DNA of 64,000 nucleotides, from NCBI RefSeq assembly GCF_019130065.1, contig NZ_JAHSPG010000006.1, positions 124,001-188,000 on the forward strand, given 5' to 3'. This DNA is from Pinibacter aurantiacus (GTDB lineage Bacteria; Bacteroidota; Bacteroidia; Chitinophagales; Chitinophagaceae). Below are positions 26,273 through 35,566 of this stretch, piece by piece (position 1 is the stretch's first letter; every line of letters begins with the position of its first letter). The position numbers and the translations under genes were made by a program. The notes under the pieces were generated by a model. It did not search any database. It saw only the letters and a program-made list of their open reading frames with translations, and was not told the origin of the DNA.

Positions 26273-29128
26273 ATGAAAAATGTTCTTACCGTAATTTTTA
26301 GCACTGCCATGATGCTCATTTTTTCAGGCACGCAGGGGCAGGAAAAACAGATACAATATTTATCAGGCACTGCCAATAATCACACAGTAACTTGGAACTT
26401 CTATTGTACCGGAGGTAGAAACAGCGGTAAGTGGACAACGATCCAGGTGCCGTCATGTTGGGAGCAGCAGGGCTTCGGTACTTATAATTATGGAAGGGAT
26501 TACAAAACCTATGGCAGTAATTTCAGGTTTGCAGATGAGAAGGGTTTGTATAAATATTCTTTTGCTGTACCCAAATCGTGGACAGGTAAAGTTATATCAA
26601 TTGTGTTTGAAGGAAGCATGACAGATACAGAAGTAAAGATCAACGGAGTGAGCGCGGGTGTCAAGCATCGCGGTGCTTTTTACGAATTCAGGTATGATAT
26701 TACCGATAAAATCAAATTCGGCAGTGCAAACGTACTGGAGGTTACCGTGAGCAAAATGTCTGATGATGCGTCGGTAAACAATGCAGAACGTTTAGCGGAC
26801 TACTGGGTCTTCGGCGGAATATTCAGGCCTGTGTACCTCGAGGCTGTTGAGCAACAACACATCGAACGCACGGCTATTGATGCAAAAGCAAGCGGAGATT
26901 TAACGATGCAGGTCTTCACAAAAAATGTAAAGAAGGCAAACAAGGTGGTTGCCGACATCATTGATAAAAAAGGAAACAAGGTTGCTACAATTACAAAAAC
27001 GGTTTCGCTAAACGATACGGCCGTCCTTTTACAAACGAAAGTAAATTCCCCTTTAACGTGGACAAGCGAAACGCCAGAATTATACAGCGTTAATTTTTAT
27101 TTGAAAGAAGGAGACAAAACTGTTTTTCGCACAAAAGAGAAATTTGGATTTAGGACTATCGAAGTAAGGCACGGCGACGGTATTTATATAAATGGAGTGC
27201 AGGTAAAAATGAAAGGCGTCAACCGCCATTGTTGGTGGCCGGAAACAGCGAGGACATTGAATGACAGCATTCAGTTGATGGATGTGCAGTTGATCAAACA
27301 GATGAACATGAATGCTGTTCGTTGTTCACACTATCCTCCCGATAAAAGATTTCTTGAACTCTGCGATTCACTTGGATTGTATGTGCTGGATGAATTGGCG
27401 GGTTGGCAAAAAGCATACAGTACAAAAGCGGGTGAGCCGCTTGTGAGGGAGTTAGTGATAAGAGATGTGAATCACCCGTCTATCATTTTCTGGGACAACG
27501 GCAATGAAGGTGGAACCAATAAAGAACTTGATGATGATTTTGATAAGTGGGATATTTCGCACCGTCCGGTAATTCATCCGCATCACAGACCGGGGAATCA
27601 ATTCAACGGGATCGATTGTAATCACTATGAAGATTATTACAGCACAAAGAATATTTTGAATGACAGCCTCATCTATATGCCAACTGAATTTTTGCATTCA
27701 CAGGACGATGGTGGCGGAGGCGCAGCGATGGATGATTTCTGGGAACTGCACTGGCACGCAAAAAGAAGCGGCGGTGGTTTTATTTGGGCAATGCTGGACG
27801 AAGGCGTTGTGCGAACAGATATGAACAACATCATCGATGCAAACGGACTAAATGCGAATGATGGCATCATGGGGCCTCACAGGGAGAAAGAAGGTAGCTT
27901 CTATGCATTGAAAGAAATTTTTTGCCCTGTGCATGTAGAAATGAAAAGCATTCCTGATGATTTCAATGGCAGCATTGAACTGGAGAATCGGTATCATTTT
28001 ACCAATCTTAATGAATGTAAGTATCAATGGATGCTGGTGAATTTTGCGAAGCCATTTGACATGCAATCACGCGGATATGAGATTGTAAAACAGGGATGGG
28101 CGAATGTGCCATCGATATTGCCACTGCAAAAAGGAAAAATTAATCTGGGACTGCCTGCAGATTTCAAGCAGTATGAAGGATTGGTGCTTCGCGTAACTGA
28201 CAAGTTCAATAATGTGTTGAATGAGTGGACGTGGAAGCTACAATCGAACAAAGAGTTGTTGCCCAAATTTATTTCCTCAACTGATAAAGTCGCTTCGGTT
28301 GCAAAAAACGATTCGGTAATAACATTGAAAGGTGGTGATGTGACAGTTGAGTTGGATACCAAAACAGGTTTATTGAAGAAAGTGGTGAATGGCAAAGCTT
28401 CTGCGCTCTCGTTTAACAACGGACCTGTGATGTTGAACGGCAAAGGGACTGTGATTGATGTTAAAGCATTTCAGGAAGGAAGCAGTAGCATTGCAGAGTT
28501 TAAATATGCGGGAGACATACAAGCGGTAAAATGGACGATGGCAGGCAATGGTTGGTTAACGCTTGATTATACTTATTCATTAACCGGTAAATTTGATTTC
28601 GCAGGTATAAGTTTTTCTTATCCTGAAAACTATGTGCTCGGTACAAGATGGCTGGGCAAAGGTCCATACAGGCAATGGAAAAACAGAATGAAAGGCACGC
28701 CGGTAAATGTTTGGCAGAATTTCTACAACAATACACAAACTTCTTATTGGCCTATGGTTTATCCTGAGTTCAAAGGATACTACGGCGATATTTCCTGGAT
28801 GGAATTCAACACGATTGAAGGACGTTTTTACGTGGTAAGCCAGGAGGAAAATTTGTTTGTTCGCCTCTTTGATTTTTATGGTATCACCGGCCCTGAATTT
28901 TATCCAAAGCTTCCGGCCGGCAATATTTCATTTTTAGATTGTATTCCTCCGATCGGTACCAAACTCGCGGTCAATATCACTAAGAATGCAGCGGTGTACG
29001 GCCCTCAAAGTGAGTTGACAGAGATGAGCAAACCGGTTACACGGAAACTTTATTTTTATTTTGGCTTGCCCGCTATATCCAAAAGCAACGAAAATTATAG
29101 CAGACCATCAGTAGATAATGTATTTTAA
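26273..29128 (+). CDS. secreted GH2 glycoside hydrolase (beta-galactosidase type) of the pectin locus
   Basis: 951 residues with a signal peptide (VLTVIFSTAMMLIFSGTQGQ). Domain order: jelly-roll sugar-binding domain (WTTIQVPSCWEQQGFGTYNYG; ~25-200), Ig-like beta-sandwich (~205-305), TIM barrel (VKMKGVNRHCWWPETARTL), then large beta-sandwich domains as in LacZ-type enzymes. The acid/base is Glu412 in WDNGNEGG and the nucleophile candidate is Glu472 in MPTEFLHS. Exo-acting beta-galactosidase or related activity on pectic galactan or rhamnogalacturonan side chains fits the neighbours; the exact sugar is uncertain. First gene of a three-gene operon with GH28 (17-base gap) and CE8. Confidence 0.88.
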   Translation: MKNVLTVIFSTAMMLIFSGTQGQEKQIQYLSGTANNHTVTWNFYCTGGRNSGKWTTIQVPSCWEQQGFGTYNYGRDYKTYGSNFRFADEKGLYKYSFAVPKSWTGKVISIVFEGSMTDTEVKINGVSAGVKHRGAFYEFRYDITDKIKFGSANVLEVTVSKMSDDASVNNAERLADYWVFGGIFRPVYLEAVEQQHIERTAIDAKASGDLTMQVFTKNVKKANKVVADIIDKKGNKVATITKTVSLNDTAVLLQTKVNSPLTWTSETPELYSVNFYLKEGDKTVFRTKEKFGFRTIEVRHGDGIYINGVQVKMKGVNRHCWWPETARTLNDSIQLMDVQLIKQMNMNAVRCSHYPPDKRFLELCDSLGLYVLDELAGWQKAYSTKAGEPLVRELVIRDVNHPSIIFWDNGNEGGTNKELDDDFDKWDISHRPVIHPHHRPGNQFNGIDCNHYEDYYSTKNILNDSLIYMPTEFLHSQDDGGGGAAMDDFWELHWHAKRSGGGFIWAMLDEGVVRTDMNNIIDANGLNANDGIMGPHREKEGSFYALKEIFCPVHVEMKSIPDDFNGSIELENRYHFTNLNECKYQWMLVNFAKPFDMQSRGYEIVKQGWANVPSILPLQKGKINLGLPADFKQYEGLVLRVTDKFNNVLNEWTWKLQSNKELLPKFISSTDKVASVAKNDSVITLKGGDVTVELDTKTGLLKKVVNGKASALSFNNGPVMLNGKGTVIDVKAFQEGSSSIAEFKYAGDIQAVKWTMAGNGWLTLDYTYSLTGKFDFAGISFSYPENYVLGTRWLGKGPYRQWKNRMKGTPVNVWQNFYNNTQTSYWPMVYPEFKGYYGDISWMEFNTIEGRFYVVSQEENLFVRLFDFYGITGPEFYPKLPAGNISFLDCIPPIGTKLAVNITKNAAVYGPQSELTEMSKPVTRKLYFYFGLPAISKSNENYSRPSVDNVF

Positions 29129-29145
29129 ATGACGATTCAATTGCA

Positions 29146-30564
29146 ATGAAAAAATTATTAACCTTCTCCCTTTTACTAATTGTTTCTTTAGTTGTTAATG
29201 CACAAGTGCCCTCATGGGTAAATGAAGTGGGGTGCAAAAAAATAGATGTTAGCGATAAAGAATACAGCGTTGCGAAATATGGCGCGAAGCCTGGCTCTGC
29301 AAGCAATGTCTCAAAGCAGGTGCAACGAGCCATTGACGTGTGTTCGAAAGCTGGCGGCGGCAGAGTTATTTTCCCCGCAGGCACCTATGTGATGGGGGCG
29401 ATTTTTCTTAAAACAAATGTGCAGCTGGTCATTGGTAAAGATGTCTTGATACTCGGCAGTGAATCGCTCAGCGATTATCCTGACATCGATACAAGAGTAG
29501 CAGGTATTGAAATGAAATGGCCCGCAGCATTGATCAACGTGATTGATGCAAAGAATGTTTCTGTAACCGGAAGCGGCGTTATTGATGCAAGGGGAAAATT
29601 CAACTGGGATCTTTACTGGAAGATGCGAAAAGAATATGACGCTAAAGATTTAAGATGGATCGTTGACTATGATGTAAAACGAGTGCGTACCATTCTTATT
29701 CAGAATTCTGAGAATGTGGCTGTAAAGGATTTGACATTGAAGAGCGCAGGATTTTGGACGGTGCAAATATTATACTCGAAGTACGTAACGGCCAGTGGAC
29801 TAACGATCAAGAATAATGAGAACGGCAGCGGCCCAAGCACGGATGGCATCGATGTTGATTCGTCTTCATGGGTATTGATTGATGGTTGTGATATAGATTG
29901 CAATGATGATAATTTTTGCCTGAAAGCGGGAAGAGATTGGGACGGTTTACGCGTTAACAGACCAACGGAGTATGTGGTAATACAAAACAGTATCGCCCGT
30001 CGTGGAGCGGGTTTGATTACGTTGGGTAGCGAAACTTCCGGAGGTATAAGGCACATATTTGCCACCAACCTGAAGGCTAAGCATACAGATAACGGCCTCC
30101 GCATAAAGTCTGCGACAACACGAGGCGGCACAATAGAAGACATTTATTTTGAAAACATTGAAATGGATTCGATCAACAATGCTTTTCAATTTAATCTTAA
30201 CTGGTTTCCTGCGTATAGTTATTCCACATTGCCGCTGGGCTATACCTATGATTCTATTCCCCCGCATTGGAAGGCCATGCTGCAACACGTTGAGCCCACG
30301 GAGAAAGGCATTCCCCATGCAAAGGATATTTACGTAAAGAATGTCAAGGTTACAAATGCAAAGAAAGTGTTTGATGCAACAGGTTTGCCATCTTCTTTGT
30401 TGAGTAATTTTCAGTTTGAAAATACATTCGTAACAGCAAGTGAATTTGGAAAGCTCGAATTTGTAAGTTCCTGGAACATGCAAGGATTAAAGGTTTCAAT
30501 AGATAGTCCGGTGAAAGTTGAAGATAAAGTGAGAAGTGTTGAGGAAAAAGAAAGACTTCAATAA
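29146..30564 (+). CDS. GH28 polygalacturonase-family enzyme
   Basis: 472 residues with a signal peptide (LTFSLLLIVSLVVNAQ). It is a right-handed beta-helix. GH28 active-site blocks: STDGID (231-236, usual NTD), DD at 254-255 in NDDNFCLKAG, GSETSGG at 294-300 where classical endo-polygalacturonases have GHG, and RIKS at 319-322. The catalytic Asp residues and the Arg-Lys pair are kept. The GSE variant is common in exo-acting or rhamno-/xylogalacturonan-type members, so an exo activity on galacturonide oligomers is more likely than classic endo-polygalacturonase. Periplasmic. Co-transcribed with GH2 and CE8. Confidence 0.9.
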   Translation: MKKLLTFSLLLIVSLVVNAQVPSWVNEVGCKKIDVSDKEYSVAKYGAKPGSASNVSKQVQRAIDVCSKAGGGRVIFPAGTYVMGAIFLKTNVQLVIGKDVLILGSESLSDYPDIDTRVAGIEMKWPAALINVIDAKNVSVTGSGVIDARGKFNWDLYWKMRKEYDAKDLRWIVDYDVKRVRTILIQNSENVAVKDLTLKSAGFWTVQILYSKYVTASGLTIKNNENGSGPSTDGIDVDSSSWVLIDGCDIDCNDDNFCLKAGRDWDGLRVNRPTEYVVIQNSIARRGAGLITLGSETSGGIRHIFATNLKAKHTDNGLRIKSATTRGGTIEDIYFENIEMDSINNAFQFNLNWFPAYSYSTLPLGYTYDSIPPHWKAMLQHVEPTEKGIPHAKDIYVKNVKVTNAKKVFDATGLPSSLLSNFQFENTFVTASEFGKLEFVSSWNMQGLKVSIDSPVKVEDKVRSVEEKERLQ

Positions 30565-30580
30565 GGTGCTCCATTTCTTT

Positions 30581-30713
30581 TAAACCGCAAAGAAGGCGAA
30601 GAACATGTACCTAAATTAGAAAGTTGAATTCTTACGCCGCAAAGGAAACGAAGGCTGGCTAGGAGTAAATATCTTCGTTTTCTTTGCGCAGAACTTTGTG
30701 ACCTTTGCGGTTA
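30581..30713. repeat. ACCGCAAAG nested inverted repeat
   Basis: Outer arms TAAACCGCAAAG (30581-30592) and CTTTGCGGTT (30703-30712). Inner arms CGCAAAGGAAACGAAG (about 30638-30653) and CTTCGTTTTCTTTGCG (about 30673-30688) pair with one mismatch. It lies inside the GH2-GH28-CE8 operon between GH28 and CE8, where it could stabilise or attenuate the message. Confidence 0.65.
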
Positions 30714-30758
30714 AAATAGTTTGCTAACAAACATTATCAAGTAAAGTACTGTTTACTC

Positions 30759-31706
30759 ATGAAAAGATTGCTTATCGCTTGTTTCCTACTGGTTGCTTTC
30801 TCCTTAGCAGCAATAAGTCAAACCAAGAAAATCATCGTTTCCAAAGATGGGAAAGGGGATTGTAAAACTGTGCAAGAAGCTATTAATGCTGTGCCGGATT
30901 CGAGTAATTCGGAAACAATCATCTACATAAAGAATGGCGTGTACAAAGAAAAGCTTCGCTTGCCCGAAACAAAATCAAAAGTGCATTTTGTTGGCGAGAG
31001 CGTTGAAGGAACCATCCTGACATATGACGATTATGCGTCAAAGAAAGATAGTACAGGTCAGAATATTGGCACCTCCGGTTCTTCCAGTTTTTTTGTTTTT
31101 GGAAATGATTTTACTGCAGAGAACATTACTTTTGAAAACTCTTCTGGCCCAGTAGGACAGGCAGTGGCAATAAGGGTTACAGGAGATCGCGCTAAATTCA
31201 TCAATTGCCGTTTTCTGGGGTTTCAGGACACGTTATATACGCAGGGCGACAATAGCCGTCAGTACTATTATAAATGTTACATAGAGGGAACAGTCGATTT
31301 TATTTTTGGTGCCGCGACTGCTGTATTCGATAACTGTACTTTATTCGCGAAGAATGGAGGATACTATACTGCGGCTGCAACGCCTGAAGGAAAAAAGTTT
31401 GGTTACGTTTTTCTCAATTGCAAATTAACCGGCAATGCACCGAATGGCTCGTTTCTGCTAGGCAGGCCATGGCGGCCATTTGCGAAAGTTGTCTATATCA
31501 ATTGTTTCCTCGATCAGCAAGTAAAATCGGAAGGTTGGGACAACTGGGGGAAAGTTGACAATGAGAAATCGACCTTTTATGCAGAATACAAAAGCTATGG
31601 CCCTGGTGCGGCCAGCGACAAAAGGGTAGTGTGGTCTCATCAGCTGAGTGCACAGGATGCCAGTCAGTACACGGTTTCAAATATTCTGGGTGATTGGAAG
31701 ATTTGA
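30759..31706 (+). CDS. pectin methylesterase, CE8
   Basis: 315 residues with a signal peptide (LIACFLLVAFSLAAISQ). All CE8 signatures are present: VSKDGKGDCKTVQEAINAV, GPVGQAVAI (Gln134), FLGFQDTLYTQ (Gln156, Asp157), YIEGTVDFIFG (Asp180) and FLLGRPWRP (Arg236). Periplasmic de-esterification of methylated homogalacturonan. Last gene of the plus-strand pectin operon; the palindrome at 31721-31816 follows its stop. A second CE8 lies on the opposite strand at 17052-18080. Confidence 0.93.
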   Translation: MKRLLIACFLLVAFSLAAISQTKKIIVSKDGKGDCKTVQEAINAVPDSSNSETIIYIKNGVYKEKLRLPETKSKVHFVGESVEGTILTYDDYASKKDSTGQNIGTSGSSSFFVFGNDFTAENITFENSSGPVGQAVAIRVTGDRAKFINCRFLGFQDTLYTQGDNSRQYYYKCYIEGTVDFIFGAATAVFDNCTLFAKNGGYYTAAATPEGKKFGYVFLNCKLTGNAPNGSFLLGRPWRPFAKVVYINCFLDQQVKSEGWDNWGKVDNEKSTFYAEYKSYGPGAASDKRVVWSHQLSAQDASQYTVSNILGDWKI

Positions 31707-31720
31707 GACTCGAACTCTTT

Positions 31721-31816
31721 ACCACTAAGACACTAAGGACACTAAGCATCACTTAGGGTTGTTTTAAATTTTAATGTTCTCTTAGTGAAACTTAGTGTTC
31801 TTAGTGTCTTAGTGGT
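31721..31816. repeat. CACTAAG palindromic element, copy 1
   Basis: The 26-base arms at 31721-31746 and 31791-31816 pair with a single mismatch and are built from ACCACTAAGACACTAAG-type heptamers. The element lies at a convergent gene junction. Related copies are at 51289-51584 and 56315-56410. Confidence 0.8.
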
Positions 31817-31879
31817 TTTATTTTGAATTTTTAAATTTACGTAGATAGGCCGCCGTGAGTCTGGTACGAGGAGTGCCTC

Positions 31880-32590
31880 TCAATTTCTGACTTTTACATC
31901 CTCAACTCTGTCCGTTGTAATCGTTTTTGTGACTATTCTCGCATATGGTTTTCCATTGGCCGCATTTATTCTTTTGACGTAAACATTTCCAACTGAATCC
32001 TCATTTGAATAGATTGTCCAGGAAATCATTTTGTCCATTTGATCATAGGCCAAACTAATATTTTTAACTGACTTGATTTTAAATTCGACTGAGTCTTTCA
32101 ATGCGGCTGCTATGGCCTGATCACAAGGAATGATCTCCAATTCGCCCCGCGTTAAAAATTGAATTTGACTTTCATCGAACAGTTTACCGTTTTTCAAAAT
32201 GTCGAGCCTGAACAAAAACGGTGTGCCACTGCTTGCTTTTGTTTCAAATAACATGGCGTAGAATGTGTAAACAGGATTGGAACTCTTGTCGTTAATCGGA
32301 TAAAGACGTCTTGTGTCTGAAAGTGCAAGATAGCTTGTGTCATACAACCTTACCTCCTTGATTTTTAATTCAGAGAAAAAATAAGCAGAACTCAAGCTTA
32401 TGATTTCATTCTTCATGTTGAACAATGTTGAATCTGGAACGCTATGTATGTCAAACCTTTTCAGGCGTTTAAAATGAAATTCCTCGTAAGGAAAAAACAT
32501 CTTGTCATACAATAATACTTTGTCACACGGAGATTGGGCTTTGGCTAGCGTAGCAAGAGATGCGAGGATTGCGATAAAGATAGTTCTCAT
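31880..32590 (-). CDS. secreted protein of unknown function
   Basis: 236 residues from ATG 32590. A clear signal peptide (TIFIAILASLATLAKAQ) precedes a beta-rich soluble domain with two cysteines (SPCDK and IPCDQ). The sequence has internal blocks such as PVYTFYAMLFETKASSGTPFLFRLDIL and MISWTIYSNEDSVGNVYVKRI. I do not recognise the family and the neighbours give no functional hint. It is convergent with the CE8 gene. Confidence 0.7.
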   Translation of the reverse strand: MRTIFIAILASLATLAKAQSPCDKVLLYDKMFFPYEEFHFKRLKRFDIHSVPDSTLFNMKNEIISLSSAYFFSELKIKEVRLYDTSYLALSDTRRLYPINDKSSNPVYTFYAMLFETKASSGTPFLFRLDILKNGKLFDESQIQFLTRGELEIIPCDQAIAAALKDSVEFKIKSVKNISLAYDQMDKMISWTIYSNEDSVGNVYVKRINAANGKPYARIVTKTITTDRVEDVKVRN

Positions 32591-32680
32591 AGATTTTCAA
32601 AGTCGCGAAAATAAAGCCCGTTGGATGAGGATTTAGCATTTGCCGTCTAACATAATGCAAAAATAATACTGGGGTTGTCT

Positions 32681-32842
32681 CTAGGTGAGTTTTATATAAC
32701 CAATTGTATTGATGACAAACAAAACAATGGAAGCTAAACCGATCAGTGTAAGAAATGTAAATGTCAAATTATCAAAGTCTCTGTTATCATTAAGAATAAA
32801 TTTTTTAGGATCGCTGGGATCTGCCAAGCAAAAAGCTATCAT
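32681..32842 (-). CDS. possible 53-residue single-span membrane peptide
   Basis: The reverse strand reads from ATG 32842 to a TAG at 32681-32683. The N-terminal half is polar (MIAFCLADPSDPKKFILNDN) and is followed by one hydrophobic helix (LTFTFLTLIGLASIVLFVIN) and a short tail. The composition is far more protein-like than the overlapping plus-strand frame at 32709-32939. No ribosome-binding site or homologue can be claimed. It could also be the remnant of a longer membrane protein, since the frame is open for 17 codons upstream of the ATG. Confidence 0.35.
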   Translation of the reverse strand: MIAFCLADPSDPKKFILNDNRDFDNLTFTFLTLIGLASIVLFVINTIGYIKLT

Positions 32843-33023
32843 GAAGAGAGTTGTCGCATACTTTTTTTTAATAAAAGTGCATGTTTTTAATAGGGGTTAT
32901 TTTGATAACAATACTGTAAAAAAGAATCGATCGCAATGAATTTTTGTCAGTTAGTTTTAAAGACTTGATGAATAGTTAATAAAGAATGAAAGTAATTTTA
33001 ATGGCATTGCCTATTTTTAGCTC
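32843..33023. other. AT-rich non-coding region upstream of the phospholipase gene
   Basis: No convincing gene. It probably holds the promoter of the phospholipase C gene; TATTTTTAG at about 33009-33017 is close to a -7 element but lies only a few bases before the ATG, and no clear -33 element was seen. Confidence 0.3.
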
Positions 33024-35549
33024 ATGGAAAATCGCAGAGAGTTTATAAAGAAAGCAGGCCTTTTATCTGGCCTGATGGGTATGAATACTTTGATACCCGC
33101 CGCAGTACAAAGAGCATTGGCGATTGAAGCTGCGCCTGGCACTACATGGAAAGATGCAGAACACATCGTGATACTCATGCAGGAAAACAGGTCTTTCGAT
33201 CACACTTATGGTACGCTGCGCGGTGTGCGTGGTTATAATGATCCGCGTGCCATCCGCCTTGCAAATAACAATCCTGTGTGGCTCCAATCCAACAGTGCAG
33301 GCAATACTTATGCGCCGTTCAGACTGGATATGAAGAACACAAAAGCGACATGGATGAGTTCGTTGCCGCACTCATGGAACAACCAGATCAACGCACGAAA
33401 CGATGGGAAATACGATCAATGGCTGAATGTAAAAAAGAGTGGCAATAAGGGATATTCAGACATGCCATTAACGCTGGGCTACTATACACGTGAAGACATT
33501 CCTTTTTATTATGCATTGGCTGATGGTTTTACCGTATGCGACCAACACTTTTGCTCATCGCTTACCGGCACAAGTCCAAACAGATTATTTTTTTGGACGG
33601 GCACAATAAGGGCAGAACAAAATGAGAACTCAAGGGCGATGGTTTGGAACGATGATATGGATTTTGAGACGCTAAATTATCGCACGTTTCCTGAGTTGCT
33701 TGAAGAGAATAATGTATCATGGAAGTTCTATCAGAATGAAGTGTCCATCAACGTCGGATTTGAAGGACAGCAAGACGCCTGGTTGGCAAACTTTACCGAT
33801 AATCCTTTGGAGTTTTTTTCGCAATATAATGTCAGGCTGCACGACAAACATCTTGTATATCTGGAAAAAGTGGTTGAAACTTTTCCCAAACAAATTGCCG
33901 ATCTGCAATCAAAACTGGCAGGCTTAGACACTGGAGATGCCGCGGCTAAACAACTACAAAAAACTATAGAAGGCAAGCAAAAGGAGTTGAAAGAATGCAC
34001 TGCAGAGCTTGAAGTGAAAAATCGAGAGAAGTTGAATAGTCTTTCATCAAGAGGAAAAGCGTTGCAACAGAAAGCTTTTGCGACGAATACAAACGACCCT
34101 CACTATCACTCGCTGGAATCTGTAACCTATAACGACAATGGTGTTGAAAGAACGATGAACGTTCCAAAAGGCGACATTCTTCATCAATTCAGGGAGGATG
34201 TAAAGAGTGGTAATCTGCCCATGGTCTCATGGCTCGTAGCTCCTGAACATTTATCTGATCACCCGTCTTCTGCATGGTACGGTGCATGGTATGTATCGGA
34301 AGTGATGGACATTCTTACACAAAATCCAGAGGTATGGAAGAAAACGATTTTCATTCTTACCTACGATGAAAATGATGGCTACTTCGATCACGTTCCGCCA
34401 TTTGTAGCGCCACATTCTGACAGACCAGAGACAGGAATGGCATCAAAAGGAATGGACACGAAAGTAGAGTTTGTAACAAAGAAACAACTGGCTGCAAGAA
34501 ATGGATTTCCTGAGAAGGCTGATCGCGAAAGCGCTATAGGACTTGGTTACAGGGTGCCAATGGTGATTGCGTCGCCATGGACAAGAGGCGGTTATGTGAA
34601 CTCTGAAGTGTTTGATCATACATCCACGATACAGTTTCTCGAAAAATTTATTAAGGCAAAAACGGGTAAGGATGTTCATGAAACCAATATCAGCGATTGG
34701 AGAAGAACGGTTTGTGGAGACTTGACATCTGTGTTCAGACCTTCCAATAAAAATGACTCGCCGGGGCTTGACTATATCGTGATGCGTCCTTTTCTTGAAC
34801 AAGTGTACAATGCGCAGTTTAAAGGCTTGCCCAATGGATTTAAAGCGCTAACGGAGGATGAGATTGAAACAATTCAAAAAAATCCTCGTTCTTCTCAGTA
34901 CATGCCAAAGCAGGAGGAGGGCGTGAAACCTGCAACATCATTGAATTACGAACTGTATGCAGATGGACAGCTAAATGCTTCAAAAGATGCATTTGTTATG
35001 AAATTGAAAGCCGGCAATGAAGTGTTTGGTGCGGAAGCTCTTGGTTCTCCATTCAATGTTTATAGGCCAGGTAAAAATTTGCAAACATGGGCCTTTGCTG
35101 TTAAACCGGCAGATCAGTTGGAACCAAATTGGCCGTTGAAAGATTTTGAAAATGGTAATTATCATTTGTGTGTATACGGGCCGAACGGATTTTTCAGAGA
35201 GTTCAAGGGCTCCGCAAATGATCCGGCAATTTCTGTTGAATGCAGTTATGAAAGATCAGGCAGCAATAAGAATAAGCTGACAGGAAAGATTGCCATTGCT
35301 TTGCATAACACTTCTCAAAAGCCTTGTAAAATAAGGGTTGCAGACAATGCTTACAAAGCTGCCGCAATCGAAAAGACATTACAACCGAACGCTAAAATTA
35401 CTGTTCCCATCGAATTATCTAAACAGCATAATTGGTATGATTTCTCTCTTACAATAGCAGGTGATGAGCTATTTGAAAAAAGATATGCGGGCAAAGTAGA
35501 GACGGGAGCAGCGGGTTTTACGGACCCTTTTATGGGAAGGGTAATTTAA
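33024..35549 (+). CDS. phosphocholine-specific phospholipase C family, Tat-exported
   Basis: 841 residues. The twin-arginine signal is visible: NRREFIKKAGLLSG then a hydrophobic stretch. The phosphoesterase (PF04185-like) domain spans ~45-600, with IVILMQENRSFDHTYGTLRGVRG, TGTSPNRLFFWTGT, LTYDENDGYFDHVPP (metal-binding Asp/His) and SPWTRGGYVNSEVFDHTSTIQFLE. A predicted coiled coil of about 75 residues (~283-355, KQIADLQSKLAGLD...) is inserted in this domain. The C-terminus (~625-841) has two repeats of the bacterial phospholipase C C-terminal domain type. It hydrolyses phosphatidylcholine or related lipids outside the cytoplasm and may scavenge phosphate. Single gene. Confidence 0.9.
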   Translation: MENRREFIKKAGLLSGLMGMNTLIPAAVQRALAIEAAPGTTWKDAEHIVILMQENRSFDHTYGTLRGVRGYNDPRAIRLANNNPVWLQSNSAGNTYAPFRLDMKNTKATWMSSLPHSWNNQINARNDGKYDQWLNVKKSGNKGYSDMPLTLGYYTREDIPFYYALADGFTVCDQHFCSSLTGTSPNRLFFWTGTIRAEQNENSRAMVWNDDMDFETLNYRTFPELLEENNVSWKFYQNEVSINVGFEGQQDAWLANFTDNPLEFFSQYNVRLHDKHLVYLEKVVETFPKQIADLQSKLAGLDTGDAAAKQLQKTIEGKQKELKECTAELEVKNREKLNSLSSRGKALQQKAFATNTNDPHYHSLESVTYNDNGVERTMNVPKGDILHQFREDVKSGNLPMVSWLVAPEHLSDHPSSAWYGAWYVSEVMDILTQNPEVWKKTIFILTYDENDGYFDHVPPFVAPHSDRPETGMASKGMDTKVEFVTKKQLAARNGFPEKADRESAIGLGYRVPMVIASPWTRGGYVNSEVFDHTSTIQFLEKFIKAKTGKDVHETNISDWRRTVCGDLTSVFRPSNKNDSPGLDYIVMRPFLEQVYNAQFKGLPNGFKALTEDEIETIQKNPRSSQYMPKQEEGVKPATSLNYELYADGQLNASKDAFVMKLKAGNEVFGAEALGSPFNVYRPGKNLQTWAFAVKPADQLEPNWPLKDFENGNYHLCVYGPNGFFREFKGSANDPAISVECSYERSGSNKNKLTGKIAIALHNTSQKPCKIRVADNAYKAAAIEKTLQPNAKITVPIELSKQHNWYDFSLTIAGDELFEKRYAGKVETGAAGFTDPFMGRVI

Positions 35550-35566
35550 TTGAAAATTGAAAATGA

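Noticed and set aside
32709-32939. 76-residue plus-strand frame
   Set aside because: Basic, low-complexity composition without recognisable features; it overlaps the more protein-like minus-strand frame at 32681-32842.
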